Positions 10,751 to 23,515 of a stretch of DNA of 64,000 nucleotides are shown piece after piece. The notes beneath the pieces were generated by a model. That model saw only the letters and a list, made by a program, of their open reading frames with translations. It was not told the DNA's origin and searched no databases. Each line of letters opens with the position of its first letter. Within the stretch, counting starts at the first letter, position 1. Position numbers and translations under genes: made by a program. The stretch comes from Hyperoplus lanceolatus (lineage: Eukaryota > Chordata > Actinopteri > Uranoscopiformes > Ammodytidae): positions 15,839,452 through 15,903,451 of the forward strand of contig CM049409.1 in NCBI GenBank assembly GCA_026929865.2, given 5' to 3'.

Positions 10751-13653
10751 ATGGCGGCCACTTCCAAAATAAAGAAAGTCTACCATACTAGTGACGTTAT
10801 TGCCATGGTGCAGGACCCCTTCCATACTGGTAAGTGATAAGGTTTACTATAATAAAGGCTAGAATTTGAATGTTGCATGGTTATTTAGTCTGTTTATTTA
10901 GCATTTGAGTCAGCTAGCACCATGAAGCTAGCAGTTACTGATAATTAGCAAAGAGTGGAATGGCTCCAGAATTTGTGGCTGCAATGAATATTTTCAGAAA
11001 CTTCAACTTTTGCTATGTGGGAGAAGCTACTTTCTCAGCATAGCTTTTCAAACTACCAATGAATTTACACTGGAAGAAGTTAAACTACAGCATAGCTATA
11101 CTAGGGATAAATCTAGTTTGGTTAACTAAAGCTACTTACAAAGAAGTAGATCAAACTACTTTGTAAAAAAATATATTTGATATGAAATTATAACCAAATA
11201 TGGTAAAAATGTACAATAAGGTTTAGGGTTGGGGGTTAATCAGCATTAACAGTAAGTTTATGTTTTACTACCATGCTTATTCACTTAATGCTTAGTTCAT
11301 GTTTAGTATTTTAGTTAAGCAGTTAAGTTAAAGGTTTGGTAAATGAATGTTTGTTGACAAATCACTTTGTCAACATCTGCTACCCGGTCCATACTGTATG
11401 AGCACTGAAACAAATCTTGTTAATACACAGGCTAGGGAATTTGAACAAAGACGACCCGCTTACCCCACCTTTAATGCTAAGTTGATGCTTATAAAACATT
11501 AACTTAGCTTTGATTAATGCTTATTAAGCATTAAATAACCATTAATTAATGCACCCTTATTGTGAAGTGTTACCTAACACATAATACAAAATCACACACC
11601 AGCAAAAAATGCCATTGATTGAGTGTTGTTTTCCCTCTTTGGTAGGAGATGAACTTGACTCTTCTGAAACTCATCAGGCCCCATCCAATGGATATGAAAA
11701 TGAGACCGTCGTTGAGATGTAGGAAAATGCACCATGCCAAGACTCCTTTTCAGATGGAGCAGACAATACTTTCAACACTCCAATTGATGATGCTGAAGAA
11801 ATCGAGCAGACACGTCCACATCTTGAAGAAGACTCATCTGCTGACTCATCTGTTGATGATGATATCGCCGATCCAGACTATAAACCACCTGTTGATGAGT
11901 CCTCTGCCCCTGAAAATTAAGACAGCCTTAACAATACTGTCCAAAGGAAAATAAATAAACGCCTCAGTCCAGGAACATGGAAGCAAAATGAATCCAAGGA
12001 GAAACGTCTCAAAGGAATGCCATACAACCTCAAAGGTGGCAAAGAACAAAGTGCAAAGGCTATGGGTTCTCCCTGTAACTCGACGTTCTGTCAACGAATC
12101 TCAACTCGAGGCTGCCAATCCGTTACAGAAGAGCAGCGACAGTGGATATTTCAGAAAGTTTGGTCAATGAACTCCTGGGAAGAACGTCAGTTATACATCA
12201 CCACTTTGGTCACAAAGGTTGGCATAAAGCAAAGGAAAGTTGCTGGAGGATCCCGACGCAGTGTATCATTTTCCTACCAACTAAAGCAGTTGTAAGGTGT
12301 GTAAGTCACTCTTTTGCTCTAGAATTGGTGTCCCTGAAAGAACCATTACACACTGGCTGAACGAAGACACCATCAATCACAAAGAACAAGCAGCAGCCCC
12401 ACCATCTAAATCCGGACCTAAGAGTGGTAAGAATGCAAAGCTGGAAACTTGTGTCACAGATTTCCTTAAGGACTGGTTGAAGGACCTGCCCACTGTTGAT
12501 TCACACTACTGCAGACACACTGCAACCTACAAAAACCAGAAGTTCCTTCACCCTGGCCAAACCCTCTCCCAATTACGTAGAGAATATGTACAGATGGCTG
12601 CAACTGCTGAAATGAGGGCAGTTGGGATACAACATTTCACAGATGTGTTCAATGAAGAAAACTATTCTGTATTCATACCGCGAAAAGATCAGTGTGATGT
12701 TTGTGTTTCATTCAAGCATGGGAATATCATTAAGGTTGAGTATGATGCACATGTCACCAATAAAGATGAAGCAAGGCAAGATAAATCCCACAACAAGGCT
12801 TCTGCAAACAATGAGAAGTCCGTTTGGACAATGGACTTGCTGCTGTCTCCAAAAACCCAAGCCAGCAGCATGTATTACGAAACGAAACTACAGATCCATA
12901 ACTTTACCCTCTTCAACTTGGAATCAAACGAAGGCTACTGCTATACTTGGGACGAATCAGAGGGTGGCCTGAATAGTGAGGTCTTCGCACATTTACAATA
13001 TCGCCATTTTGAAGGTGTGATCAAAGACCATCCAGAAATAAAGGAGATAATAGTGTGGAGTGATGGCTGTGGTTATCAGAACAGAAATGCAACTGTGGCA
13101 AATGCATACTCTGAGCTTGCCAGGAATAATGGGGTACTAAGAACACAGAAGTACCTTGTTGCAGGGCACACACAAATGGAGTGCGACAGCATGCATAGTA
13201 CCATTGAACGCAAAATAGTCGTGGATATCTTCACCCACAGAGACTATGTAATCATACTCCAGATGGCAAGAATCCGACCATGTCAAGATGCTCAAGCATG
13301 ATGAATTCCCGAGTCTGAATGATTCTTACTTCTTGAGCATCAGACCAGGCAAGAAAGCTGGAAAGCCGACTGTGCATGATCTGCGGGCCCTTCAGTTTAG
13401 CAGCGATGGCAAGGTCCATTTCAAGCTGTCCTTTTCAGAGAACACTGCATGGGAAGCACTGCCACAGAGGATACAGGTGCCAAAAGAGCCGATGACATGG
13501 ATAAGAGTGTTTGCATGTGCTCTGCCAATCAAGGAGAGAAAGTTCCAGGACCTTCAGTCTATGAAACATGTCATGCCGACCGAGTGGCATCCCTTCTTCG
13601 ACAACTTACCTCATCAATGGGCATCAGTCAAAATAACTGAGAATAAATGTTAA
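10751..13653 (+). pseudogene. Decayed DDE-type transposase of the 4.9 kb element
   Basis: Exon 1 (10751-10829) starts ATGGCGGCC, encodes MAATSKIKKVYHTSD and ends at a GTAAGT donor. Exon 2 starts at 11646 after TTTGGTAG in matching phase. The frame is broken by an in-frame TAG (about 11718), a TAA (about 11916), a one-base shift near 12285-12295 and another near 13270-13285. Conserved-looking blocks in the main 12297-13301 segment (residues counted there) are SHYCR at 69-73, DQCDVC at 131-136, WTMD at 177-180, YTWDE near 216, WSDGC..QNRN at 254-263 and GHTQMECDS at 290-298. These give candidate catalytic Asp180, Asp256 and Glu295. I have the impression of similar proteins in insects, Hydra and fish but could not check this. 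The N-terminal 270 residues are acidic. The copy is inactive. Confidence 0.75.
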
Positions 13654-15330
13654 TTTGATAAATTGTTATACAATGAAAACCCAGCTCAGATAAGCTGGAG
13701 GGAGAAGTGAGGAGATGAACATGCCTCCTCAGTGTTCTGTTTAGCTGTTAAGTTGTGCTTTATTGCGCATGTTGAAAAATCATTTCATATTATCACAGAG
13801 GAAAGTTTATCCGCCATTTGTTTGGTTTAGCTAAGAGTTAACCTATTACAGTTGTGACGTTTGAGTTTGCTTTACTGAATTAAAGTGCCATTCACAGCCA
13901 AACTTCCCTCTGTCTCATGAGTCTATGTGTGCTCCACTAGCATATTCAAATGTTTGTGGCATACCCTTTCTCATGGTATATTACAGTAGTTGGGAAAAAA
14001 AAAGAAATGCTCAAAAAGTCATGTTCAAAATTGCGAAAATCGTTAAGGCATGTTCATAAATTGGCCTAAGTCATTTTATCCTCTCATGTTACACAATTGA
14101 CTGACATTCTTATTTGTATATAGTCATCTATTGTCATAACCTATTTGTTTGAAATTGTTCATAAATATCATATACTCTAAATATGGTTCAGTTTTTTTCT
14201 GTTTTCTGAACAACTTGAAAATATGACTTAGGGCATTATTTTAAGAGGGTGACGATTTAATACTGGGGGTCATACAGCATTGATCCCATGTAAATTGTTC
14301 CTTAATGAGGCTGCAATTATAAAAGCATTCATATTACTCTGAAAGGGAGAAAAAAAATGCAAAGTTGCAATTACTCAAAGTATGTCTGGTTTGAGAAAAT
14401 GTTTTGTCTCTGTCTGGCCTTTCCAAACAAACCATCACATTATGTCAATTTCAAGAGAAGAAAAAAAAATGTTTGGATGATTTTTTCGCCGGCTGTGATG
14501 CATTAGTTATTCACTTATAATGAGCTAAGTTGCCAAGGAAACAAAACAACTATAGCCCTAGCGAAAAGGTCAGATGTATTCATTTAAAGAAATAAAAGGA
14601 ATTTGTGTGGCTATCGGGAAGGGTTTTGGTGACTATTTGGGATGAGCCAAGTTGTTTTATGTAGAAAATGTCGGTTCGGTTGACAAAAACTGAATTTAAT
14701 ACATTAGCTATAGTGAAAGAAACAGCCGTGACAGGACACATGCTCACCTGGGGACTTTGCTGATAGTGACTGTTATTGGCCCCTCAGCTTCACTAAACTC
14801 TGAGACAAAAGCCTCTATATATATGGTTTCCAGTTTTCCCTAATGGAAGTCAGCTGTGGGCTTTTTCCTGTCAGGAGCGCCATCATAATGTTGTCCCACC
14901 GGGAGGCAGTCCAGTGAAAACAGAAGGACAGAGCGAGCTGAGGAGGGATGGAAAAAGAGAAGGAAGAGAAAATAAATGCCGAGGGAGAGACTGTGGTAAG
15001 GATGGAGTCCAATAAAAATATGGTGGACTTGCAAAGGGGAGAGAGGGAAAATAGAGAAATGGGTCATCCTAAGGGCTTCTGACTTATTTTATAAATGATT
15101 CGGCTTTAAATGTTTGGGTTCTAAACCATTGTTTACTCTTGGTCATTTATTAACTAATGACCACTGCTCTTTTTCTGTGAAGGGAAATAAGATTGCTGGC
15201 ATAAGATAAATACAAGCTGATAATACAGAAACAAACTTAGTGGGCCTTAGAAATGAGCCATGGAAATTAAGGTTGATTGGACGTTTGTGCTATAAAAAAA
15301 TAGGTAAATCAAGGTACAGTGGGCTTAAAT

Positions 15331-15357
15331 GCACACACACACACACACACACACACA
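15331..15357. repeat. (CA)n microsatellite
   Basis: About 13 CA units. Confidence 0.95.
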
Positions 15358-17027
15358 TGAAACACTTAGAGTAGAGCCAGTGTTCCCATGATCCCTCAGA
15401 AGTGACTGTATCCTGAGAGAAAGTACACTTCAGTTCTGGATATGTTTGCCGTTTGTTTACCTTGTTTCTTGTTTGCACTTATATTTAGTCTACTTCCTGA
15501 TGACCCAGCTTCTCCTGACAAATCTTAATCATTCAAGAACCAAATGACACATCGACTGAGAGGTTTGATATCTCAGCCTTTGTGTGTGTTGTCTTAGAAA
15601 ATCACCCCAGTGTAGTGCTCCTCTCCATGGAGGGGCTTCATGTAGTGGGTCACATCACTGACTCACCAACTAATCAGCCTGACTTTCCTAACAAGTCTTA
15701 GCCATGTTTCCATCACTTCTTAGGATATTACATACTTTAATAGTGTAAACTTAACCTAACCCTAAACCAACCTAAAACTCAAAGTATCCACTCTAATGAT
15801 ACTGATTTACATTATGGTGACATGTTGTCTCCAAAAGGAAGGTGAGTCCCAACAATATGACTGTGTAATTAGATTCATGTCCTCACATCACGAGTAATAC
15901 AAGTACCTATGCAAGCACACACTGAGACACAGTAACGACACAATAGTCCACCAAACACACACACCTACATAAGTGTATGGATTCATGATGGTTAAAACTA
16001 ATTGCCGAGCACATTTACCCCTGCAATTTGCAGTCACTAACAGCATGACCCAGACCTTCCACTTAATAATTTAATTCTGAGGCCTAGCTTTTTAGACCTG
16101 TACTTAGAGGTAGTGTTATGCAGCTGCCCCTTTGCAGAGTCCACTCTCATTATAGCATGCATTGCAAGCTTCCTCCTTGATTCAGATGTTGTTGTGCTCA
16201 TCTGTATTTCCTTTTTTCATTTTTATCAACAACTGTTTTCTTTTACCTGCAGAAATGTTCCTTTTCAAAAACAAATCAACACTGCATCAACCATGGCTGA
16301 GCATTGCTACTGTACCGTTATGGTTAAAACCTTTAAAATACTTCCATACAATTACATTTTGGGGGAGTAAATGCAATTTCCTTTGTTTCAATATTGTTAT
16401 GGCATATACACAAAAGGGCCAATGTGTACTATAGTGACCCAGGGCAGACATATCAAAAGAGGGAGAAGAGAGGACAGATGAGTGTGGACAAAGAGAAGTA
16501 GCTAGAGAGAGAGAGAGAGGGTGAGGCAGAGGTTAGGAAGTGGTGAGGCAAAGTCAAGAGCAGCGCCAAAGATAAGAAATGCAGAAAGGAATAACTAGAT
16601 GGAAAACATAAAGAGGTGAACACTAAAGCAACTGAGATGGAAGAGGAAAGGAGAGAGAGAAAAAAAGAAAAATATTATCCAGGATGGACACTGTCCAAGT
16701 AAAATGCTCCAGATTGATGAAAAAAAAGATATAGTAGAGACTGGGAAAGGGCTGTGCAAAGTCCAAAGAAAACAGACTTGGAGATCTCAGAGAGCTGGGA
16801 AGTGATGGGAAAATACTTTGGGAAAAAGAGGCTGTGAGAATGAGTGGGCTGACAATGAAAGGAAAGAAGAAAATAGTAGAGATGGGAAACAATACACCAT
16901 TCAAAGTGTCTTGACTGCGAGGGGTGTCATAGAGGCAAGGGAGTTATTAACCCCACATAATAGATACACAGATTACACTGACAATAAAGCTGCCAATAAT
17001 GCCACGCTAATAAAGTATAGCCAAAAG

Positions 17028-17075
17028 CACACACACACACACACACGCACGCACGCACGCACACACACACACGCA

Positions 17076-17146
<71 letters not shown>
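17028..17146. repeat. Compound (CA)n/(CACG)n microsatellite
   Basis: CA units alternate with blocks of GCAC (about 17046-17058 and 17072-17095) before a long pure CA run. The whole tract alternates purine and pyrimidine and includes CG steps, the composition most favourable to Z-DNA. Confidence 0.95.
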
Positions 17147-17148
<2 letters not shown>

Positions 17149-18436
17149 AACTTAGAAGTAGAGGAAAGGTTCATCAGGACATCATTATATTTTCCCCAAC
17201 TCTAGGTTTTCCCCAAATACCGTCACATGTTACGTTTTTTGTTGTTGCCAGCGACCATTACAACTCCAGCTGAGAGTTGCCAGTTTCTTACCCATATGTT
17301 TATTTTTTTTCAAATTAGCATGCGGCTGCCTTTTTTTAGAGGAACAATTTAGTTAACACTAACCACATCATGGAGATCTCCAGTGTCATTTTAAAAGTAA
17401 AAATGCCTAGAGCAGGACTGGGTAATAATCAATATTGCCAAGAAGAGTTATCACATAATTAAGTTTAAAACTAAATTAAAAAAATACTGGCTTAAATTTT
17501 AAAAATAAATGCTTTTTTTATAAATCTTGGTCTTACTACTGCCAACTGCACAGCACTTCCAATTACTCATAAACACAGGAGAGTTCAATCAGATTCAGGC
17601 TCTAACCCATCCATTTTCTAAAGCATTTGAATATTGCACATGAGGATGGCTTCATGAAACATAAGCGATACATTGACGGTTAATGGCTATGTTATTGAGT
17701 GCAGAAAGTTAGCCAAACCAAACAAGCAGTGAGTAGCTTAAATAGTGCAGGAGACAGTCAGACCAGGTATGGCAAATTATCCATGACGACCTTCACCTCC
17801 AGTTTCCTGCAAGGGGAAGCCACAACGTGTGGAATATGAACGCCTATTGATGGATTACTGTCACAATATCTCAAAGAATAAGCACATAATTGGATGAACA
17901 TAACAGTTTTGCACTTAGCGGTACATTAGTGTATGATGGTACCTAAGCTTAGCATTGAAACAAGTTCATCGACAGAAAATTAGAAAATATGCCAACATTT
18001 TATTTTTCAAGCTTGCCTTATCTAAGGATTTAATTTTTTTACTAAACAAACAATGCAATTTGTAGCGAACTATACTAAGACATATTTAATGTGAGCATGT
18101 GTTTCTTATCATCCTGTACAAATGGACAGAAGCCAAACCAGTCAATCACTACAAATGGTTGACGTTAAGGACTCAACACCTAGAGAGAGACGTGGCACAC
18201 CTGTGCTCCGTGCACAATGAGAGTCTTTCAGTGTAAACGCACTGAAGGGCGGTAACAAAGCAATTTATAGGTAGATTACGTTTCACCCATAAAACTGATT
18301 ATTTAGTCCCAGCAGTAGCTAAAGTAAAAGACACAGTGTCCAGTGCTGCTTTATTAAAGCATTAAAGTATGTTACCTGTCGTACACAGAATAAATTATGT
18401 TCTGTTAGGAATGCATTAACCTTGATGTATGGCTGC

Positions 18437-18437
<1 letters not shown>

Positions 18438-18523
<86 letters not shown>

Positions 18524-18540
18524 TGTGTGTGTTTGTGTGT
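18438..18540. repeat. (GT)n microsatellite, about 100 bp
   Basis: Pure GT to about 18522, then two interrupted units (CTGTGT, TTTGTGT). It abuts the left side of the 18587 element by 46 bp. Confidence 0.97.
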
Positions 18541-18586
18541 AGTTTTTATTTTTTAATTGTTTAACTTTTAAGATCCCTTCTCTATA

Positions 18587-19892
18587 CTGCCGTGCAAAGG
18601 CAAAAGACCGCAACTTCATTTTTTTCAAAAATGAGTTTTTGTCATTTTTGGAACACTGGCCATCAGTTTTATCATGTGAAAAAATATCTTGAGTCAATTC
18701 TGTTGTTTTCATATCAAAATAAGATGCTGTTTTTGCCGTAACTTCCAAAAGCAGAGGGAAAGCCAAGGCAGAAGACCGTAACATCAGTTGCGGTCCTTTG
18801 GCTTTGTTTTCGCGTCGCTATGGAACGTTCGGATTAAGTTACGGCTTAGTTACGGCTTAGTTATGGCGCTCTGCCTTTGTTTCACTTCTTTATATGTCCA
18901 TGGTTTTACAAAGCACCACAGTGGAGTTACTGTTTAAAGCGCTGGAGTTACGGTGATTTGCCTGTGTATTGCATGTAATTGAAGCACTTCTGCGCTTCCA
19001 CATTAAAAGCATTTCACTGCCATCACATTAGCATTTCATTGGACAAACGTGAGTTGGCTTTTATTTTGAAGTAACAGGAAGGTGGGCAGCACCTTCACAG
19101 AGCCCACTGAGCTCGGCAGCGCTCCAGTAGCAACTAGCAAGACTGCTGTCTCCACACAGCTATCGGATAAATGCCAAATTATAAAACACGCATTTAAAAA
19201 TGCTAGCTCACTGTAATTAACAATGTGGGACAACGTCTCAAAAGTAATTGAAATGCGTGACTGCCCCGCACAAAGCGGGACATCTGGTCACCCTACTTCT
19301 GTCACACACATTAACTTCAATAAAGTAAGTAATAAGCTACCTGCCAATGACAGTCCAGTCCACTCACTGACTGAAAACAACGCGAGCGAGATGGCGATGC
19401 CTCAAGACACATCTCCCTGGCTCGGAGAAAACATAGCCTGAACGATAAACCAATCCAGCAGATCCTAGATTGCATTTTACCTTTTCTTGAAATCTGGTCA
19501 AAATCCATGGCAAAAAAATATCCACCGAGGAGAAAAATCCATTGTCTAAATCCATAAAGAGTTATCAGTATTATTAGTCCATTCGCTGGCTTGTATATTT
19601 TCCGGTGCGGTGCCATAAAGTGATCAGCTGTCATAAAGTGATTTTGGTCTCACGGCACTTGCTGAATACCACTTTTAAACATCTAGTAGCCTAGTCTAAA
19701 AGTATGTCTTCATAAAAGAACGCACATTTGCTCGTGCTATCTCTGGATTTTCAGGGTATGAAGTGGGGCCTAACCAAACACCAATGTGTTTGTGAAAGTG
19801 TGTATTACAAAATGTTTTTTCATAATTATAAAGAGTAGCCTATTAGAACAGTTGTGGGAAGAATTAAGTCCCTGAAATCCGGACTCCCTCTC

Positions 19893-19950
<58 letters not shown>

Positions 19951-20637
19951 ATACAAATATACATACATTTTCTATTCCATCAAAAACGCAGTGTTTTTTC
20001 ACTGACTCTAGAAAACTTGCACATAATGGCATCAAACACAACCATATTCCTATACGTTTATCAGAAAATTAAAAAAAAATTATAAATGGCATATAAGAGA
20101 ATACATTTTACTGACATCCAACCTTTCAAATGTAAGAAATATAGGTGGATACTTTTAAGTGTTATTTTATCTCAAATAAGTACAACCATATTTTTTTTTT
20201 AATTTTCCAAAAATTAATAATTTTAGCCATAAAATTCTAATTTTTTTAATTTTTTAAATATTCAATTTGTGTAGTATTATGCCTAACAAGACAACACTCA
20301 CTTAATGCTATCATTGTTATAACAGGAAATGTAGATATAGAGTGATACAAATCCAAATTGTCAATAGAGTAGAAGTTAAGGTATTTTGCCTTTGTATGAC
20401 CCATTATTGTTTTGCAGATAAAACAAAGGCAGAGTACAGTAACTTCCGAATAAGGGTCAAAGGTCAAGTTAAAATTTTAGATTTTTGGGGGATAAATAAC
20501 ATACAATCATACAATAACATGCCACATTTTCAAGTATCTACCTACAACTGATTTGGCAGGACAACACAATAACTTTGAACCAATTTTTCTCAGTTCTACA
20601 CTCTGGTGAGTTAAGGTCTTTTGCCTTTGTAGGGCAG
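18587..20637. mobile_element. TA-flanked element, about 2.05 kb, no transposase
   Basis: The left end CTGCCGTGCAAAGGCAAAAG and the complement of the right end, CTGCCCTACAAAGGCAAAAG, are flanked by TA on both sides (18585-18586 and 20638-20639). Degenerate copies of the end motif (GGCAAAAGACCGCAAC, and AAGGTATTTTGCCTTTG at about 20378) occur inside. TA duplication points to the Tc1/mariner/pogo group. The interior codes for nothing recognisable, so this is a non-autonomous derivative. The TC-repeat block at 19884-19949 and the AT-rich right half suggest later change. Confidence 0.75.
19884..19949. repeat. (TC)n microsatellite
   Basis: About 66 bp of CT dinucleotides with one TCCCTC interruption, inside the TA-flanked element. 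Confidence 0.97.
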
Positions 20638-21035
20638 TATACTCACACTGTTTAACAAACTGATATAAGGTAAAACTAACAAAACAGGCTTATGTGTTGG
20701 TCATCACCAGTGGATGCACTGTGGGAGAGAGCTTCCTAACCATCTTTGAAGATAAGTAAGATGTAATCCCACTTTGGGCACATTCAAGCATTATTGAATG
20801 ATACCCAATCACAATCAGTAGTCACATCAGCTAAATCAAACTCATCATAACATGTTTGTGTTTGTTTTGTCAAACCAGTTTCACAAATGGCATAATCATG
20901 TTAAGTAGCTGAACACATTGTATTTGAGTTACTATAACATTGTAGGGGAGAGTGGCCTAAATTGTGCCGGTGGGGAAGTTGTGCCACCCCTTGTTTCTAG
21001 AAAACCATAGAAGAAATTGGAAATGTGACCACATG

Positions 21036-22632
21036 CAGTCATATGAAAAAGTCTGTGACCCCCTTCTAATTTTGGGGATTTTTGTTAATCATTAGCTGGG
21101 ATTTCAAAGAAGCAAATTCCTTTACATATATGGCATACCTTAGGTAAACAGAAGCAATTCAGCTGTGTCATTTTGTTTATTGGAATAATAGAAAATATGC
21201 AATAAGAATCATAACAAAATTTGACTGGTGCATAAATTTGGGCACCCCAAAATAAAAATGTCATCAGTACTTAGTTGAGCCTCCTTTTGCAAAAATAACA
21301 GCCTCTAGACGCCTCTGGTAGCCTGTGATGAGTGTCTGGATCCTAGATGTAGGTATTTTTAACATTCTTACATACTAAAGCGATCCAGTTCAGTTAAATG
21401 TGATGGCTGCCGAGCATGGAAAGCCTGCTTCATATCATCCCATAGATTGTCGATGATATTCAAGTCATTGGACTGCGACGGCCATATCAGAACATTGTAC
21501 TTTTCCCTCTGCAGGAATTTGAACTGTGTTAAGGGTCATTGTCTTGTTGGAATATCCAACCCCTGGGCAATATCAACTTTGTGACTGATGCTTGAACATT
21601 ATCCTGAATAATCTGTTGAAAATGGGTTGAATTCATCCGACTATCCACTTTAACCAGGGCCCCAGTCCCTGAAGTGGCCACAGAATGATTGAACCTCCAC
21701 CAAATTTGAAAGTAGGTAGCATGTGTTTTACTTGGAATGCAGTTTTCTCCTTTCACCACGTAAAGCACTTTTTATAATGACCAAATAACGTATTGTTGTC
21801 TCATCAGTCCAAAGCATTTTCTTCCAATATGAATCTGGCTTGTCTAAATGAGCTTTAGCATACTCCAAGCAACTGTATCTGTGGCGTGGGCGCAGAAAGG
21901 GCTTCCTTCTCATCACCCGGTCATACAGATGTGTTGGTGCAAATTGCACTGAATTGTTGAACCATGTACAGATACACCATCTGCAGCCAGATGTTCTTGC
22001 AGGTCTGTGGAGGTGATCTGTGGGTTGTGTGCAACCATTCTCACAATTCGCCGCATATGCCGCTCTTGTACTTTTCTTGGTCTGCTAGACCTGGGTTTAA
22101 CTGTAACTGTGCCTGTGTCCTTACAGTAGAAATTGACAATTGAAAGCTTCTTGTAGCCTTCCCCTAAACCATGACAATGAATAATCTTTGTTTTTAAGAT
22201 CTTTTTGGGAGTTTTTTTGATGATCCCATTCTGTCTCACTTCTGCAGAGAGTCAAAGAGAAGTGCAACTTGCATTTAGGGACCTAAAATACATTTTCTCA
22301 TGATTAAACATACCTTTATATGAGGTTCAAGGCTTAACAACATAATCCAACCAATGTTGTGTTTAAAGTCCTCCGTTTTACATGCTGTTACATGCATTAA
22401 AATCAGCAAAACCACAAGGGTTCCCGTATTTTTGCATAGCCAGTTTTTTCACATTTTATTTAATTTCATAAAACTAAATACTGCTTTTCAAAAAAATCTT
22501 TGTTTGGAAAACGTCCCAGTACTTAGCTGTTCCTGGTAAATGAAAGACATACCACTTTTATCTTTTTTGTGTGAAAGCAGAGTCAATTATAATGCCGGCA
22601 GAGAGGGGTTCCCAAACTTTTTCATATGACTG
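21036..22632 (-). mobile_element. Tc1-like transposon, 1.6 kb, inside the pogo-like element
   Basis: The inverted ends CAGTCATATGAAAAAGT and its complement bound 1597 bp, the usual Tc1 length. TA follows the right end; on the left the expected TA reads TG, a probable mutation. The transposase lies on the minus strand and is broken. Confidence 0.9.
21368..22239 (-). pseudogene. Tc1-type transposase, frameshifted
   Basis: The N-terminal part (22239-21913) has the paired-type helix-turn-helix region of Tc1 transposases, with RPRKVQERHMRRIVRM. The catalytic part continues in another frame (21949-21728) with MLWTDETTIRYL, then again (21768-21529) with WIFQQDNDP. The last piece (about 21480-21368) reads NDLNIIDNLWDD, so the third catalytic position is Asp where the family has Glu in a D-D34-E triad. 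At least two frameshifts separate the pieces, so the copy cannot make an intact enzyme. Confidence 0.85.
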
Positions 22633-22934
22633 TATTTAAGAAGAGCCATCCATTTAACTCATCCTGTAAAGAAGGGAGAAACATGGAATAAGATATAAGC
22701 ACATTTAAGCTCAGTTTTTAAGTTTTTTGCCTCTAAAAGTAACATTTCCATGATCAAGGTTTTTTGATTATTGTGTCTGAACAATTATAGACACGTTTGA
22801 AAACATTTGACACTTGTTTTAGTGCTTCAGTATGCTACACTTTGTGTCTATATAGTTAGCACGATGTCAGCCCTAAACTGCTGCATCATGCTTATTATCC
22901 AAAATTCTGGGTTTGGGGTGATTTGCGCCAGAGG

Positions 22935-23242
22935 GCCTAGGTGAGTTATAAGTAAGTAAATAAGTACAATGTATTTATCAAAGCACATGTATAACAGTTT
23001 GCACTGTCCAAAGTGCTGTATATAGTGCATTCAGTAGGTAAAAAATGAAATAACAATAACAAAAATAAAAGACATGAAGCCCATACATCCACATATAAAC
23101 AAAGATAGTAGTGCAGAGATAAGATAGTTAATGGGGAGGAAAAACCAGGGTGTACAGATGGGTTTTGAGCCTTGATTTAAAGGCAGAAATGTAGGGGGAA
23201 TCGCATATGCCAGGTGGTAGTTGGTTCTACAAGGGCGGAGCA
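22935..23242 (-). mobile_element. LINE-type 3' tail fragment inside the pogo-like element
   Basis: The plus strand reads TAAGTAAATAAGTACAATGT, then an AAAGCACATG / AAGTGCTGTA motif pair, and GGTGGTAGTTGGTTCTACAAG near the far side. This is the pattern I associate with non-LTR retrotransposon tails common in fish genomes. The orientation is minus. Boundaries are approximate and no target duplication was established. There is no coding sequence. Confidence 0.5.
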
Positions 23243-23253
23243 GCTAGTGCAAA

Positions 23254-23515
23254 GTACATTTCTGAGAGTTGTGCCATTGGCATGGCTGTTTACGCTGGTC
23301 ACCAAAAGAAAGTGATTAGCTCAGAAGAGACTGACATCTCCATTCCACTTACCGACACCACTGATGAGAGTTCAGATGGCCAGAAAGATGATGATGGTGA
23401 CTTTGTCATTGTGAGCTTTGCAGATAAAACCATTAGATCTGCTAGGCCTTGTTTAAGAAAATTGTCCTTCAATCTTTGTAAACTATTTACTTTTTTTACT
23501 TTAAATACACCTTAA
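23254..23515 (+). pseudogene. C-terminal remnant of a transposon protein
   Basis: A reading frame of about 85 residues ends in an acidic stretch followed by GDFVIVSFADK. I recall the pattern acidic linker then GDFVxVxF from the C-terminus of jerky/tigger-like (pogo superfamily) transposon proteins in fish. The frame is cut by the TTAA element inserted at 23516. No catalytic part remains in this window. Confidence 0.4.

Larger units (their letters stand above)
9324..14254 (+). mobile_element. 4.9 kb DNA transposon with 4-bp duplication, Sola-like candidate
   Basis: The ends match over 31 bp with one mismatch, beginning CGTCACCCTCTTAAAATAAT, and are flanked by ATTT (9320-9323 and 14255-14258). 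The motif GGCCTAAGTCA and close variants recur inside the ends in both orientations (9344, 9379, 10663, 10701, 10721, 14063 and the right end), as expected of subterminal transposase binding sites. A multi-exon transposase pseudogene fills 10751-13653. A 4-bp duplication with a long DDE-like protein is the known pattern of Sola elements; that family name is an inference. A younger element (9411-10589) interrupts the left side. Confidence 0.85.
14259..18584. other. Gene-free stretch with simple repeats
   Basis: Apart from the microsatellites at 15331-15357, 17028-17146 and 18438-18540 and a purine-rich block at about 16450-16900, I see no gene, no paired transposon ends and no RNA gene. A telomere-like TAACCTAACCCTAAACC stretch occurs at about 15750-15770, too short to be meaningful. 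Confidence 0.45.

Noticed and set aside
15745-15775. Telomere-like TAACCC repeats
   Set aside because: Only two to three degenerate units; no array.
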